From: Candidatus Anoxychlamydiales bacterium
GTDB lineage: Bacteria; Chlamydiota; Chlamydiia; Chlamydiales; SM23-39
Assembly: GCA_011064905.1 (NCBI GenBank)
Contig: JAAKFW010000098.1
Coordinates: 1 to 5,971 of the forward strand
DNA: 5,971 nucleotides
Direction: 5' to 3'
Part shown: positions 1 to 5,828 of the stretch, piece after piece
Numbering within the stretch: the first letter of the stretch is position 1
How the letters are laid out: every line of letters starts with the position of its first letter
Notes under the pieces: model-generated
What the model was told of the DNA's origin: nothing
Seen by the model: the letters and a program-made list of their open reading frames with translations, nothing else
The model's database searches: none
Program-made: the position numbers and the translations under genes

Positions 1-57
1 CTTCTATTAAATGAATATAGCTTCTATTATTTTAAGTGAAATCTACCAAAAAAATTT

Positions 58-1080
58 ATGTTAGTATTAGGAATAGAAACCACTTGTGATGAGACAGCTG
101 CTTCTGTTGTAGAAGATGGCAATAAAATCTTATCAAATATTATTTTTTCTCAAGTGCATCTACATAAAAAATTCGGAGGAGTTTTCCCGGAGCTTGCATC
201 TAGATCACATATCGATAAAATCTTGCCGGTAATAGAAGACGCTCTAAAAACAGCAAAAGTGAGTTTAGATGAAATTGATGTGATTGCTGTAGCGAATAGA
301 CCAGGCCTTGTTGGATCGCTGCTCATTGGATTAAATACCGCAAAAGCCCTGTCTTTTGCTCTAGATAAACCCTTTATTGGCATCAACCATATAGAAGCTC
401 ATCTTTATGCTGCTATGATGGGAGATGATAAAAAGCCTGTTTTTCCATCTCTCGGTGTTGTCATCTCCGGAGGACATACAATGTTATTAAAGATTTCAGA
501 TATCGGAAAATATGAGATATTGGGAACAACAATAGATGATGCAATTGGAGAGAGTTTTGATAAGGTAGCTAAAATTTTAGACCTTAGTTATCCAGGAGGC
601 CCTGAGGTTGAAAAACTAGCTAAGCAAGGAGACTCATCTAAATATCAATTTAAAGCAGGAAGAGTTGATAAAAATCCTTTTGATTTTTCATTTAGCGGGC
701 TTAAAACAAAAGTTTTATATACAGTGAAAGGACAAAAATCAAAAAAAGATTATCCAACTATAATAAAAGAAGAAGATAAAAAGCATATTGCAGCATCTTT
801 TCAAAAATGTGCATTTGAAGATTTAATAAAAAAGGCTATAGGCGCGTCTGAAAAACATAATCTAAAATCTATCTATTTCGGTGGTGGGGTTACCTGCAAT
901 AAGGCTTTAAAAGAGATGTTTCAAAACAAAAATTTAAACCTAGATCTTTTTTGGCCTAAAAAGGATCTGAGCTTAGATAATGCGGCTATGATAGCTGGCC
1001 TTGGCTACCATAGGTACAAAAAAGTATTAAAATCAGATAAATTAGATATTTTAGCAGAACCGACTATATCTAGTTTTTGA
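58..1080 (+). CDS. tsaD: tRNA N6-adenosine threonylcarbamoyltransferase TsaD
   Basis: TsaD (Kae1/Gcp/YgjD family, ASKHA fold) transfers the threonylcarbamoyl group from threonylcarbamoyl-AMP to A37 of ANN-decoding tRNAs, giving t6A, in the cytoplasm. It works with TsaB and TsaE and uses the product of TsaC; none of these is in the window. The 340 residues match the usual bacterial length. Visible motifs are GIETTCDETAAS at 5-16, HIEAH at 111-115 (metal-binding His111 and His115), SGGHT at 137-141, the DDAIGESFDKVAK segment at 160-172, FSGLK at 212-216, FGGGVTCN at 274-281, and the metal ligand Asp307 in LDNAAMIAG. The ATG at 58 is chosen because the family begins a few residues before the GIETTCDET strand and an in-frame TGA lies at 37-39. 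No clear Shine-Dalgarno precedes it, only an A-run. It reads toward rpmG but is separated from it by 78 bases. Confidence 0.97.
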   Translation: MLVLGIETTCDETAASVVEDGNKILSNIIFSQVHLHKKFGGVFPELASRSHIDKILPVIEDALKTAKVSLDEIDVIAVANRPGLVGSLLIGLNTAKALSFALDKPFIGINHIEAHLYAAMMGDDKKPVFPSLGVVISGGHTMLLKISDIGKYEILGTTIDDAIGESFDKVAKILDLSYPGGPEVEKLAKQGDSSKYQFKAGRVDKNPFDFSFSGLKTKVLYTVKGQKSKKDYPTIIKEEDKKHIAASFQKCAFEDLIKKAIGASEKHNLKSIYFGGGVTCNKALKEMFQNKNLNLDLFWPKKDLSLDNAAMIAGLGYHRYKKVLKSDKLDILAEPTISSF

Positions 1081-1095
1081 TTTTTTATATTCAAT

Positions 1096-1123
1096 TTGAT
1101 ATAAATGTAGATATATTTATTAA
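1096..1123 (+). promoter_or_regulatory. Possible promoter of the rpmG-permease-lolD unit
   Basis: In the 78-base AT-rich gap after tsaD there is a TTGATA (1096-1101) followed after 16 bases by TATTAA (1118-1123), about 35 bases before the rpmG start. This resembles a housekeeping-sigma promoter (five of six and four of six matches). In DNA this rich in A and T such matches arise by chance, so it is a weak call. Cotranscription with tsaD is the alternative. Confidence 0.25.
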
Positions 1124-1158
1124 CTAAAAAAAAAATATTACAAAAAATAGGTAAAAAA

Positions 1159-1320
1159 ATGGCTAAAAAATCTGCAAGAGAAGTGATAAAGCTTAAATCT
1201 CAAGAAAGCAAACACTGCTATTGGACAACAAAAAATAAAATAAATACTACAGAGAAATTAGAGAGAAAAAAATACGATCCTACTATAAGAAAACATGCGA
1301 TGTATAAAGAAGCAAAGTAA
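1159..1320 (+). CDS. rpmG: 50S ribosomal protein L33 (zinc-free form)
   Basis: This 53-residue basic protein is ribosomal protein L33, which sits in the large subunit near the tRNA exit site. The sequence shows the family pattern clearly: a REVIKLKS segment at 7-14, YWTTKNK at 21-27, then TTEKLERKKYDP at 30-41 and a C-terminal RKHAMYKEAK. It has a single cysteine (Cys20), so it is the C-minus form that does not bind zinc through four cysteines. The 'YWTxKNK' wording recalls chlamydial L33 in particular. The start is supported by AGG at 1149-1151, seven bases before the ATG, and by the family's usual MAK beginning. The stop codon directly abuts the following permease start with no gap, and both genes share a reading frame, so the two are almost certainly cotranscribed and probably translationally coupled. 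Confidence 0.95.
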   Translation: MAKKSAREVIKLKSQESKHCYWTTKNKINTTEKLERKKYDPTIRKHAMYKEAK

Positions 1321-3417
1321 ATGTTTGAATTTAAAATAGCATTTAACTATTTGCTTTTTAAAAAAAGAAGATTATCAGCTTCTTTAATATCTCTGCTCTC
1401 TATATTAGTGATTTCGTTAGTTGTTTGGGTGGTATTAGTTTTTTTATCCGTTACAAATGGCATCGAAAAAAACTGGTTAAAAAAACTAACATCTCTAAAT
1501 GCGCCTATTAGAATAGCTCCAACTGATGAGTATTACTCATCATATTACTATATGATCGATTCTTTTAGTTCAAAATCTGATTATTTAGCTAAAAACATCT
1601 CAGAAAAACTAAATTCTAAACTATCAGATCCATATGATGATCAAATAGATGGAGAACTTGCCAGGTCTTTTCCAAAGCCGATAATAGAAAACGGCAAACT
1701 TTTAGATCCCATAAAAAAGCTAGATAAGATTTTAGAGGGCGAAAAAAACAGTTCTAATGCAGATATTTCTTATCAGGATTATGAGCTCTCAGCTGCGCAG
1801 CTAAGGCTCACTCTTAATAGAACAAAAAAAGATCTTTTTACAGAGTTTAAAGATGAAAGAGTGAATTTTTTAACTCAGATGTCATATCTGATGTCGATGA
1901 CAGAGAAAAACCCAAATTTAAAATCTTTAATTGAAGAGCCTCTGAGCTTTGATCTAAACCATTATTTAAATCATATGGATAAATCCTTTGATTCAGCTCA
2001 AAAAGATATCCCTAATTTTTTTACATTTGTAGATAAAAACGTTTTTCAAAAAAGATTAACGGATCTTTTTTCAAATATCTCTATTGATAAAATTGAGCTT
2101 GAAAAAGGATATTTATTAGATCCTCAGCTATTAAAGATTAACTCCCCTATCAAAGCTTTGATGGCATATGATAGCGAAGGTTTAAAAAAAATTATTTTAT
2201 CTGAAAACAGCCTGGCATATCAAGGTTTTATAAATGGCGAAATTATAAAAGACAAAGGTGCGATTTTATTTCGGACAAAAGATAAGATTTTTAAAATTTC
2301 TAAAAATGATAATGTCCATTTAGGTGAAAACTTAAATTTGAATGCAAAAATAGATTTAAATACTCTAGAAAACGCTCAATCATTAAATGATATAAAATTA
2401 GATATTCAAGGGAATTTTAAAAGCTTTTATTTAGAAGGAAAAATATCATTAAAAAATGTAAATTTAAAAAACTTTAAATTATTAGAAAACTTCCAAAAAA
2501 ATCCATATTTTTACACTTTCTCAAAGGGCAATACAAAAAAAGATTTAGATAAGCTTCCTACTTTAGATAATAAAAAAGCTATTTTACTTCCTAAAAATTA
2601 TAGAAACTCAAATGTATTAATTGGTGATAATGGTTATCTATCGTATGCTACGATGAGTGTAAGCTCTAATCAAGAAATTAGAATTCCTATATATGTTGCA
2701 GGTTTTTATGATCCCGGCGTTTTACCAATTGGTAATAAATGTGTAATTGTTCCTCCTGAGATTACAAAAACTATAAATGCTACAAATAGTAGTTTTTCAT
2801 TCGAAGGAACTCCTATGAATGGAGTTTATGTTTGGATGAAAGATATGAAAAAAGCTGATCTTTTAAAAGAGAAGATAACTAAAGAGCTCGAAAAAGAAAA
2901 CATAGCAATTTTTTTCAATGTTACCACCTATAAAGATTTTGAGTTCTCAAAAGATTTAATGCAGCAATTTCAAAGTGACAGAACCCTTTTTACTTTAATT
3001 GCTATAATTATTCTAATAGCCGCTTGCTCTAACATTATTTCAATGTTAGTTCTACTTGTAAACGATAAGAAAAAAGAGATCGCAATATTAAGATCTATGG
3101 GAGCCTCTTCTAAAAGTATCGCTGTTATCTTTGGGTTTTGTGGGTTTATTATGGGCTTATTTAGCTCAATTATAGGTATTGGAGCTTCTATCATCACTCT
3201 AAAGCATTTAGATCTCGTAATAAAACTATTATCAATGATTCAAGGTCACACTTTTTTTAATGCAGCTTTTTTTGGAAATAAACTTCCTAATGATCTAAGT
3301 TATGATGCTTTGATATTCGTTATTATAATTACCCCAGTTTTAGCTTTAATCGCAGGAATCGTGCCAGCTATTAAAGCAAGTAAAGTGCATCCGAGCTCAA
3401 TTTTGAGGTCTCAATGA
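1321..3417 (+). CDS. LolC/LolE-type lipoprotein-release ABC permease, enlarged
   Basis: This is an FtsX-family inner-membrane permease, probably the LolC/LolE (LolF-like) subunit that extracts mature lipoproteins from the inner membrane for transfer toward the outer membrane, powered by the LolD ATPase encoded next. The layout is typical: a basic amphipathic N-terminus, one transmembrane helix at about 20-43, a long periplasmic domain at about 44-555, then three helices at about 556-580, 599-626 and 663-684. After the second helix, NDKKKEIAILRSMGAS (581-596) is the hallmark FtsX/LolC/E coupling segment, and the C-terminal IKASKVHPSSILRSQ is the family's closing motif. At 698 residues it is far longer than E. 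coli LolC or LolE (about 400-415); the excess is in the Lys-rich periplasmic part, whose first 350 residues I cannot match to a domain. No good ribosome-binding site precedes the ATG, which follows the rpmG stop immediately. A MacB-like permease is a less likely alternative. Confidence 0.85.
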   Translation: MFEFKIAFNYLLFKKRRLSASLISLLSILVISLVVWVVLVFLSVTNGIEKNWLKKLTSLNAPIRIAPTDEYYSSYYYMIDSFSSKSDYLAKNISEKLNSKLSDPYDDQIDGELARSFPKPIIENGKLLDPIKKLDKILEGEKNSSNADISYQDYELSAAQLRLTLNRTKKDLFTEFKDERVNFLTQMSYLMSMTEKNPNLKSLIEEPLSFDLNHYLNHMDKSFDSAQKDIPNFFTFVDKNVFQKRLTDLFSNISIDKIELEKGYLLDPQLLKINSPIKALMAYDSEGLKKIILSENSLAYQGFINGEIIKDKGAILFRTKDKIFKISKNDNVHLGENLNLNAKIDLNTLENAQSLNDIKLDIQGNFKSFYLEGKISLKNVNLKNFKLLENFQKNPYFYTFSKGNTKKDLDKLPTLDNKKAILLPKNYRNSNVLIGDNGYLSYATMSVSSNQEIRIPIYVAGFYDPGVLPIGNKCVIVPPEITKTINATNSSFSFEGTPMNGVYVWMKDMKKADLLKEKITKELEKENIAIFFNVTTYKDFEFSKDLMQQFQSDRTLFTLIAIIILIAACSNIISMLVLLVNDKKKEIAILRSMGASSKSIAVIFGFCGFIMGLFSSIIGIGASIITLKHLDLVIKLLSMIQGHTFFNAAFFGNKLPNDLSYDALIFVIIITPVLALIAGIVPAIKASKVHPSSILRSQ

Positions 3418-4079
3418 AAGAAGTAGTTCTCAAAGCTGTAAATCTACATAAGAGTTACAAAACTTTCGATGATCTACATATCTTAAAAGGAATTTCTCTA
3501 ACGCTTAAACAAAATGAATCTATCGCTATTATGGGATCCTCTGGCGCAGGAAAAACAACTCTTTTACATATTTTAGGAACTTTAGAGACTTTTGATAGCG
3601 GAAAAATAAATATTTTAAATAGTTCTGCTAAAAATAACGAAATTAGAAATAAGCATATTGGATTCATTTTTCAAGCATACAATTTAATAGATGATTTAAC
3701 TCTATTAGAAAACGTTTTAATGCCAGCTCTAATCGCAAGAAAAAATATATTACCTAACTCTACAGCTTATAAAAGAGCTCTAAATCTTTTAAAAGAAGTG
3801 GGCTTAACTAAAAGAAAAAATCATTTAGCAAAAGAGCTATCCGGCGGAGAAAAACAAAGAGCTACAATAGCTAGAGCTTTTTTAAATGATCCTGATATTA
3901 TTTTAGCAGATGAGCCTTCTGGAAATCTTGATTTTAAAAACTCTGAAATTATTCATAAACTTTTAATCGACTCTGTAAAAAAATATAATAAAAGTTTAAT
4001 CATTGCAACGCATGACAAGAAACTCGCAGCGTTGTGTGATAAAATCTACCATTTAGAGAATGGAAATTTTTTAAAATAA
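3414..4079 (+). CDS. lolD: Lipoprotein-release ABC transporter ATP-binding protein LolD
   Basis: This 221-residue cytoplasmic ATPase is the expected length for LolD and has all ABC motifs: Walker A GSSGAGKTT at 41-49, Q-loop Gln87 in FIFQAYNL, signature LSGGEKQR at 142-149, Walker B IILADEP at 162-168, D-loop SGNLD at 169-173 and switch His200. The FQAYNLIDDLTLLENV stretch is characteristic of the LolD/MacB/FtsE group. The ATG overlaps the permease stop as ATGA, and a GAGG at 3405-3408 sits five bases upstream of it, so the two subunits are translationally coupled and should form one complex. I name it LolD rather than FtsE or MacB because of the partner permease and the gene order. It ends 31 bases before a strong inverted repeat. 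Confidence 0.92.
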   Translation: MKEVVLKAVNLHKSYKTFDDLHILKGISLTLKQNESIAIMGSSGAGKTTLLHILGTLETFDSGKINILNSSAKNNEIRNKHIGFIFQAYNLIDDLTLLENVLMPALIARKNILPNSTAYKRALNLLKEVGLTKRKNHLAKELSGGEKQRATIARAFLNDPDIILADEPSGNLDFKNSEIIHKLLIDSVKKYNKSLIIATHDKKLAALCDKIYHLENGNFLK

Positions 4080-4110
4080 AGTTTGCTGCATAAGTCTCAA
4101 TGTAGTTGGA

Positions 4111-4139
4111 AACAAAAGAGTCTATAAGACTCTTTTGTT
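4111..4139. terminator. Bidirectional terminator between lolD and arsR
   Basis: A perfect 12-base inverted repeat (AACAAAAGAGTC at 4111-4122, GACTCTTTTGTT at 4128-4139) surrounds a five-base loop. It lies 31 bases after the lolD stop and six bases beyond the arsR stop on the other strand. Because the stem itself carries A-runs and T-runs, the transcript ends in a U-rich arm (CUUUUGUU) on either strand, so one element can terminate both convergent units. A separate long T-tract is missing. Confidence 0.8.
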
Positions 4140-4145
4140 ATAAGA

Positions 4146-4493
4146 TTATAAATTTGAGCACGGATGTTGCTTTCTTAAGGCATTTATTTTTTCAAAATCT
4201 GATATATAGGGCTCCGCATCCTTTAATTCTTGCAAAACATTCTCAAGAATTTTTTTGGCCCATTTGGTTAAATCATGGTTTAATTTATAATAAACCCATT
4301 GTTCTCTGCGCTCATCTAAAGCAAGACCTGACTTACGTAAATAGGAAAGGTGTCTTGATATTTTGGGTTGGATGCTGTTTAGAACATAACTAAATTCGCA
4401 AACACAAATTTCTTTTTCCCTGCTAAGAAGAATAATGCAACGTAACCGCGTTTCATCCGATAACAGAGCAAATAACTCAGCGGGAGATATCAT
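4146..4493 (-). CDS. arsR: Arsenical-resistance repressor ArsR
   Basis: This 115-residue ArsR/SmtB-family winged-helix protein should bind the ars promoter as a dimer and release it when As(III) or Sb(III) binds. The N-terminal LFALLSDETRLRCIILL (7-23) is the typical first helices. KEICVCEF (27-34) carries the Cys30-x-Cys32 pair of E. coli-type ArsR, the metalloid site in the DNA-binding helix. SIQPKISRHLSYLRKSGL (40-57) is the helix-turn-helix, and DERREQWVYYKL (60-71) is the wing. The C-terminus has one further cysteine (Cys112), possibly a third ligand, though that is a guess. Its start overlaps the arsM stop by ATGA, with GGGGA a few bases upstream, so it is the second gene of the arsM transcript and regulates itself. 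Similarity to proteobacterial ArsR, judged by eye, suggests transfer. The + strand frame across this gene is a shadow. Confidence 0.93.
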   Translation of the reverse strand: MISPAELFALLSDETRLRCIILLSREKEICVCEFSYVLNSIQPKISRHLSYLRKSGLALDERREQWVYYKLNHDLTKWAKKILENVLQELKDAEPYISDFEKINALRKQHPCSNL

Positions 4494-5353
4494 TTACTTC
4501 CCCTGGGTTTAACTGCTTTTATTTTTGCGGAAATAACGTAATTTTCTGCATCCGAACCAGGCACCCAGTCTTTAATAAACTGACGACTATCTTTTTGTGT
4601 CTCAATTACAATATCCACAAATCCCGCTTTGGATAGACTGTTTTTTAATTCATCTATTGTACTAGCTCCCGAGATACAATTGGAATAGAGTTCTTTGTTA
4701 TTGATCATTTCCTTTGGTAATGGCTTATAAGCAACCATATCAGAAATTGCTATCCTACCACCATCTTTTAAGACGCGGAAAGATTCTTTAAACACTTGAG
4801 CTTTGTTAGTTGATAAATTTACAACACAATTGGAAATTATTGCATCAATAGAATTATTGGGAAGAGGTAAATGTTCTATTTCTCCTAAAAGAAATTCAAC
4901 ATTTTTATAGTTTCCTTTGAGAGCATTATCCCTTGCTTTACTTAACATTTCTGGGGTCATGTCTACTCCATAAACCTTGCCATTTGGACCAACTTTTTTT
5001 GCAGCTAAAAAAACATCAATACCGCCACCTGCGCCTAAGTCTAATACCGATTCACCTTCTTTGAGAGAAGCAATATTTTGAGGATTTCCACAGCCTAATC
5101 CCATATTACACTCTTGTGGAATACTTTCTAATTCCTCCTCTGTATAACCGAATTTTTTTGCATATTCGTTCGGGTTAGTCGAGCTGCCACAGCAGTTATT
5201 TTTAGAACTATTATTTTGATTATTTCCTTTGGCGGCGTTACGGTATACAGACCTTACTTCTCTTTTTACATCTTCATCGCTTTTAGTTGCTTTTTGGTTT
5301 ACAGCAACATATTGAACTAATTCAACATTTGGAAGCTGATAATAATAATCCAT
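4490..5353 (-). CDS. arsM: Arsenite S-adenosylmethionine methyltransferase ArsM
   Basis: ArsM methylates trivalent arsenic with SAM, giving mono-, di- and possibly volatile trimethylarsenicals, in the cytoplasm. The 287 residues show a class I Rossmann methyltransferase: motif I VLDLGAGGGID at 103-113, the acidic residue after strand 2 in GVDMTPEM (129-136), LLGEIEHLPLP at 155-165 and ISNCVVNLS at 173-181. Cysteines mark it as arsenic-specific: Cys54-Cys55 in a CCG motif, Cys88 in GLGCGNP, Cys176 and Cys226 in NCISGA; they probably correspond to the four conserved cysteines of Cyanidioschyzon ArsM, and the last two are spaced 50 residues apart as there. An N-terminal extension of about 25 residues (YYYQLPNVELVQYVAV) is unlike most ArsM. 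The start is nevertheless sound: AAAGGAG sits six bases before it and no other in-frame start follows before Met84. It heads the arsM-arsR transcript. Confidence 0.94.
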   Translation of the reverse strand: MDYYYQLPNVELVQYVAVNQKATKSDEDVKREVRSVYRNAAKGNNQNNSSKNNCCGSSTNPNEYAKKFGYTEEELESIPQECNMGLGCGNPQNIASLKEGESVLDLGAGGGIDVFLAAKKVGPNGKVYGVDMTPEMLSKARDNALKGNYKNVEFLLGEIEHLPLPNNSIDAIISNCVVNLSTNKAQVFKESFRVLKDGGRIAISDMVAYKPLPKEMINNKELYSNCISGASTIDELKNSLSKAGFVDIVIETQKDSRQFIKDWVPGSDAENYVISAKIKAVKPRGSK

Positions 5354-5359
5354 AAAAAA

Positions 5360-5366
5360 CTCCTTT
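5360..5366 (-). promoter_or_regulatory. Ribosome-binding site of arsM
   Basis: On the - strand AAAGGAG lies six bases (all T) before the arsM ATG. It fixes the start and shows that the unusual N-terminal extension of ArsM is translated. The core AGGAG-T6-ATG is identical to the one before the dehydrogenase gene at 5829. Confidence 0.8.
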
Positions 5367-5373
5367 GGTTGTT

Positions 5374-5393
5374 ATATACGGATATATGTATAT
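5374..5393. promoter_or_regulatory. Probable ArsR operator
   Basis: ATATAC (5374-5379) and GTATAT (5388-5393) form a 6-8-6 inverted repeat that covers the -10 element and the predicted transcription start of the arsM promoter. Position and symmetry fit a site for an ArsR dimer, which would block RNA polymerase until As(III) appears. The assignment to ArsR is an inference from context; the half-sites are A/T-rich and short. Confidence 0.5.
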
Positions 5394-5415
5394 GCAAATA
5401 CTTATATCAAGTCAA
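5387..5415 (-). promoter_or_regulatory. Promoter of the arsM-arsR operon
   Basis: Reading the - strand, TTGACT (5415-5410) is followed after exactly 17 bases by TATACA (5392-5387), a good match to a housekeeping-sigma promoter, with the arsM start about 33 bases beyond the -10. The -35 element lies within the last codons of the upstream small reading frame that ends at 5402. Confidence 0.6.
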
Positions 5416-5521
5416 TAATTTTTTTGTGAAAAAATCTATTGGCGGACTGATGAATTCTAATGGGAAGGTCTTTTGGGAAATATGGAATGTCTCTTGAATC
5501 TATTGCTATAATATCTTTCAT
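5402..5521 (-). pseudogene. Downstream fragment of a frameshifted small gene
   Basis: This is a 39-codon frame that begins with ATG overlapping the stop of the small secreted ORF (ATGA) and is open upstream of that ATG to about 5584. Its translation, including KDIIAIDSRDIPYFPKDLPI and then RIHQSANRFFHKKIIDLI, has an ordinary protein-like composition, unlike a random AT-rich frame. Joining it to the preceding ORF needs a single -1 shift within 5518-5584, most simply a one-base deletion, and would give a secreted protein of roughly 90 residues. I see no classical slippery heptamer, so a broken gene is more likely than programmed frameshifting; two overlapping tiny genes cannot be excluded. Its 3' end merges with the ars promoter. 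I do not recognise the family. Confidence 0.35.
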
Positions 5522-5679
5522 TTCCTCTGTCTGATAGAGCCTTCTACTCCTGGTGTTAAAACTATTAAAAGTTTTGGGTTTGCATTAGTTGTTTCCTTTA
5601 AGTATGCAGAAAAATAATCATCAGCGAACAGAGATGAAAAAAGAATCAAAACTGATATTAAAGATAAAAAAAAACTCAT
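5518..5679 (-). CDS. Small protein with signal peptide, probably the 5' part of a broken gene
   Basis: This 53-codon ORF begins at an ATG preceded by AAAAAAGGAGC, with AGGAG seven bases before the start, an excellent ribosome-binding site. Residues 1-19 (MSFFLSLISVLILFSSLFA) look like a Sec signal peptide with cleavage after Ala19 or close to it. The mature part starts DDYFSAYLKETT, followed by a hydrophobic strand PKLLIVLTPGVEG (35-47), and stops soon after at a TGA. It stands between the ars promoter and the divergently oriented dehydrogenase gene. The strong start signal together with an abrupt end, and a continuing protein-like frame just downstream, suggest that the gene once ran on past the present stop. 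I do not recognise the family and assign no function. A genuine 53-residue exported peptide is the alternative. Confidence 0.45.
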   Translation of the reverse strand: MSFFLSLISVLILFSSLFADDYFSAYLKETTNANPKLLIVLTPGVEGSIRQRK

Positions 5680-5828
5680 AAAAAGCTCCTTTTTTAGTTA
5701 TGAAAACGTAAACAAAAAACAGACTACACTTATCTAATAATTTTAAAAATGTTTTTTCGAACTTAAAAAAAATCATTTCAAAGAAATTCTAGATTTGGCA
5801 TTCTTTAGCGTTTGCATAGGAGTTTTTT
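5680..5828. other. Divergent intergenic region
   Basis: This A/T-rich spacer separates the small - strand ORF from the + strand dehydrogenase gene and should hold both of their promoters. Apart from the two ribosome-binding sites (about 5686-5693 on the - strand and 5818-5822 on the + strand) I found no -35/-10 pair good enough to name, no hairpin with a T-run and no further reading frame. Confidence 0.5.
5818..5822 (+). promoter_or_regulatory. Ribosome-binding site of the dehydrogenase gene
   Basis: AGGAG lies six T bases before the ATG at 5829 and fixes that start. The 14-base unit AGGAGTTTTTTATG is the same as at arsM. Confidence 0.8.

Noticed and set aside
1..39. Possible tail of an upstream + strand gene ending in TGA at 37-39, and a repeated CTTCTATTA at 1-9 and 21-29
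   Set aside because: Twelve open codons and a nine-base repeat in A/T-rich sequence are too little to support a gene or a repeat element.
150..386. - strand reading frame inside tsaD
   Set aside because: It is a shadow of a strongly conserved gene on the other strand. The same applies to the frames at 2970-3197 and 3455-3667.
1101..1120. Inverted repeat ATAAAT-N8-ATTTAT between tsaD and rpmG
   Set aside because: The stem is all A/T, has no T-run and is expected by chance in such sequence. I do not call it a terminator or operator.
4106..4393. + strand reading frame of 95 codons opposite arsR
   Set aside because: It begins within the terminator hairpin and lies opposite a clear ArsR. Its translation has no recognisable motif and no ribosome-binding site.
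5435..5504. Repeated ATCTATTG at 5435-5442 and 5497-5504 as possible insertion-site duplications
   Set aside because: It is only about nine bases long, both copies lie on the same side of the ars cassette, and both fall inside the small reading frame, so it does not flank an insertion.
5795..5816. TTGGCA ... TTTGCAT before the dehydrogenase gene, resembling a sigma-54 promoter
   Set aside because: There are 15 bases between the GG and GC pairs instead of the required 10, and the second element touches the ribosome-binding site.
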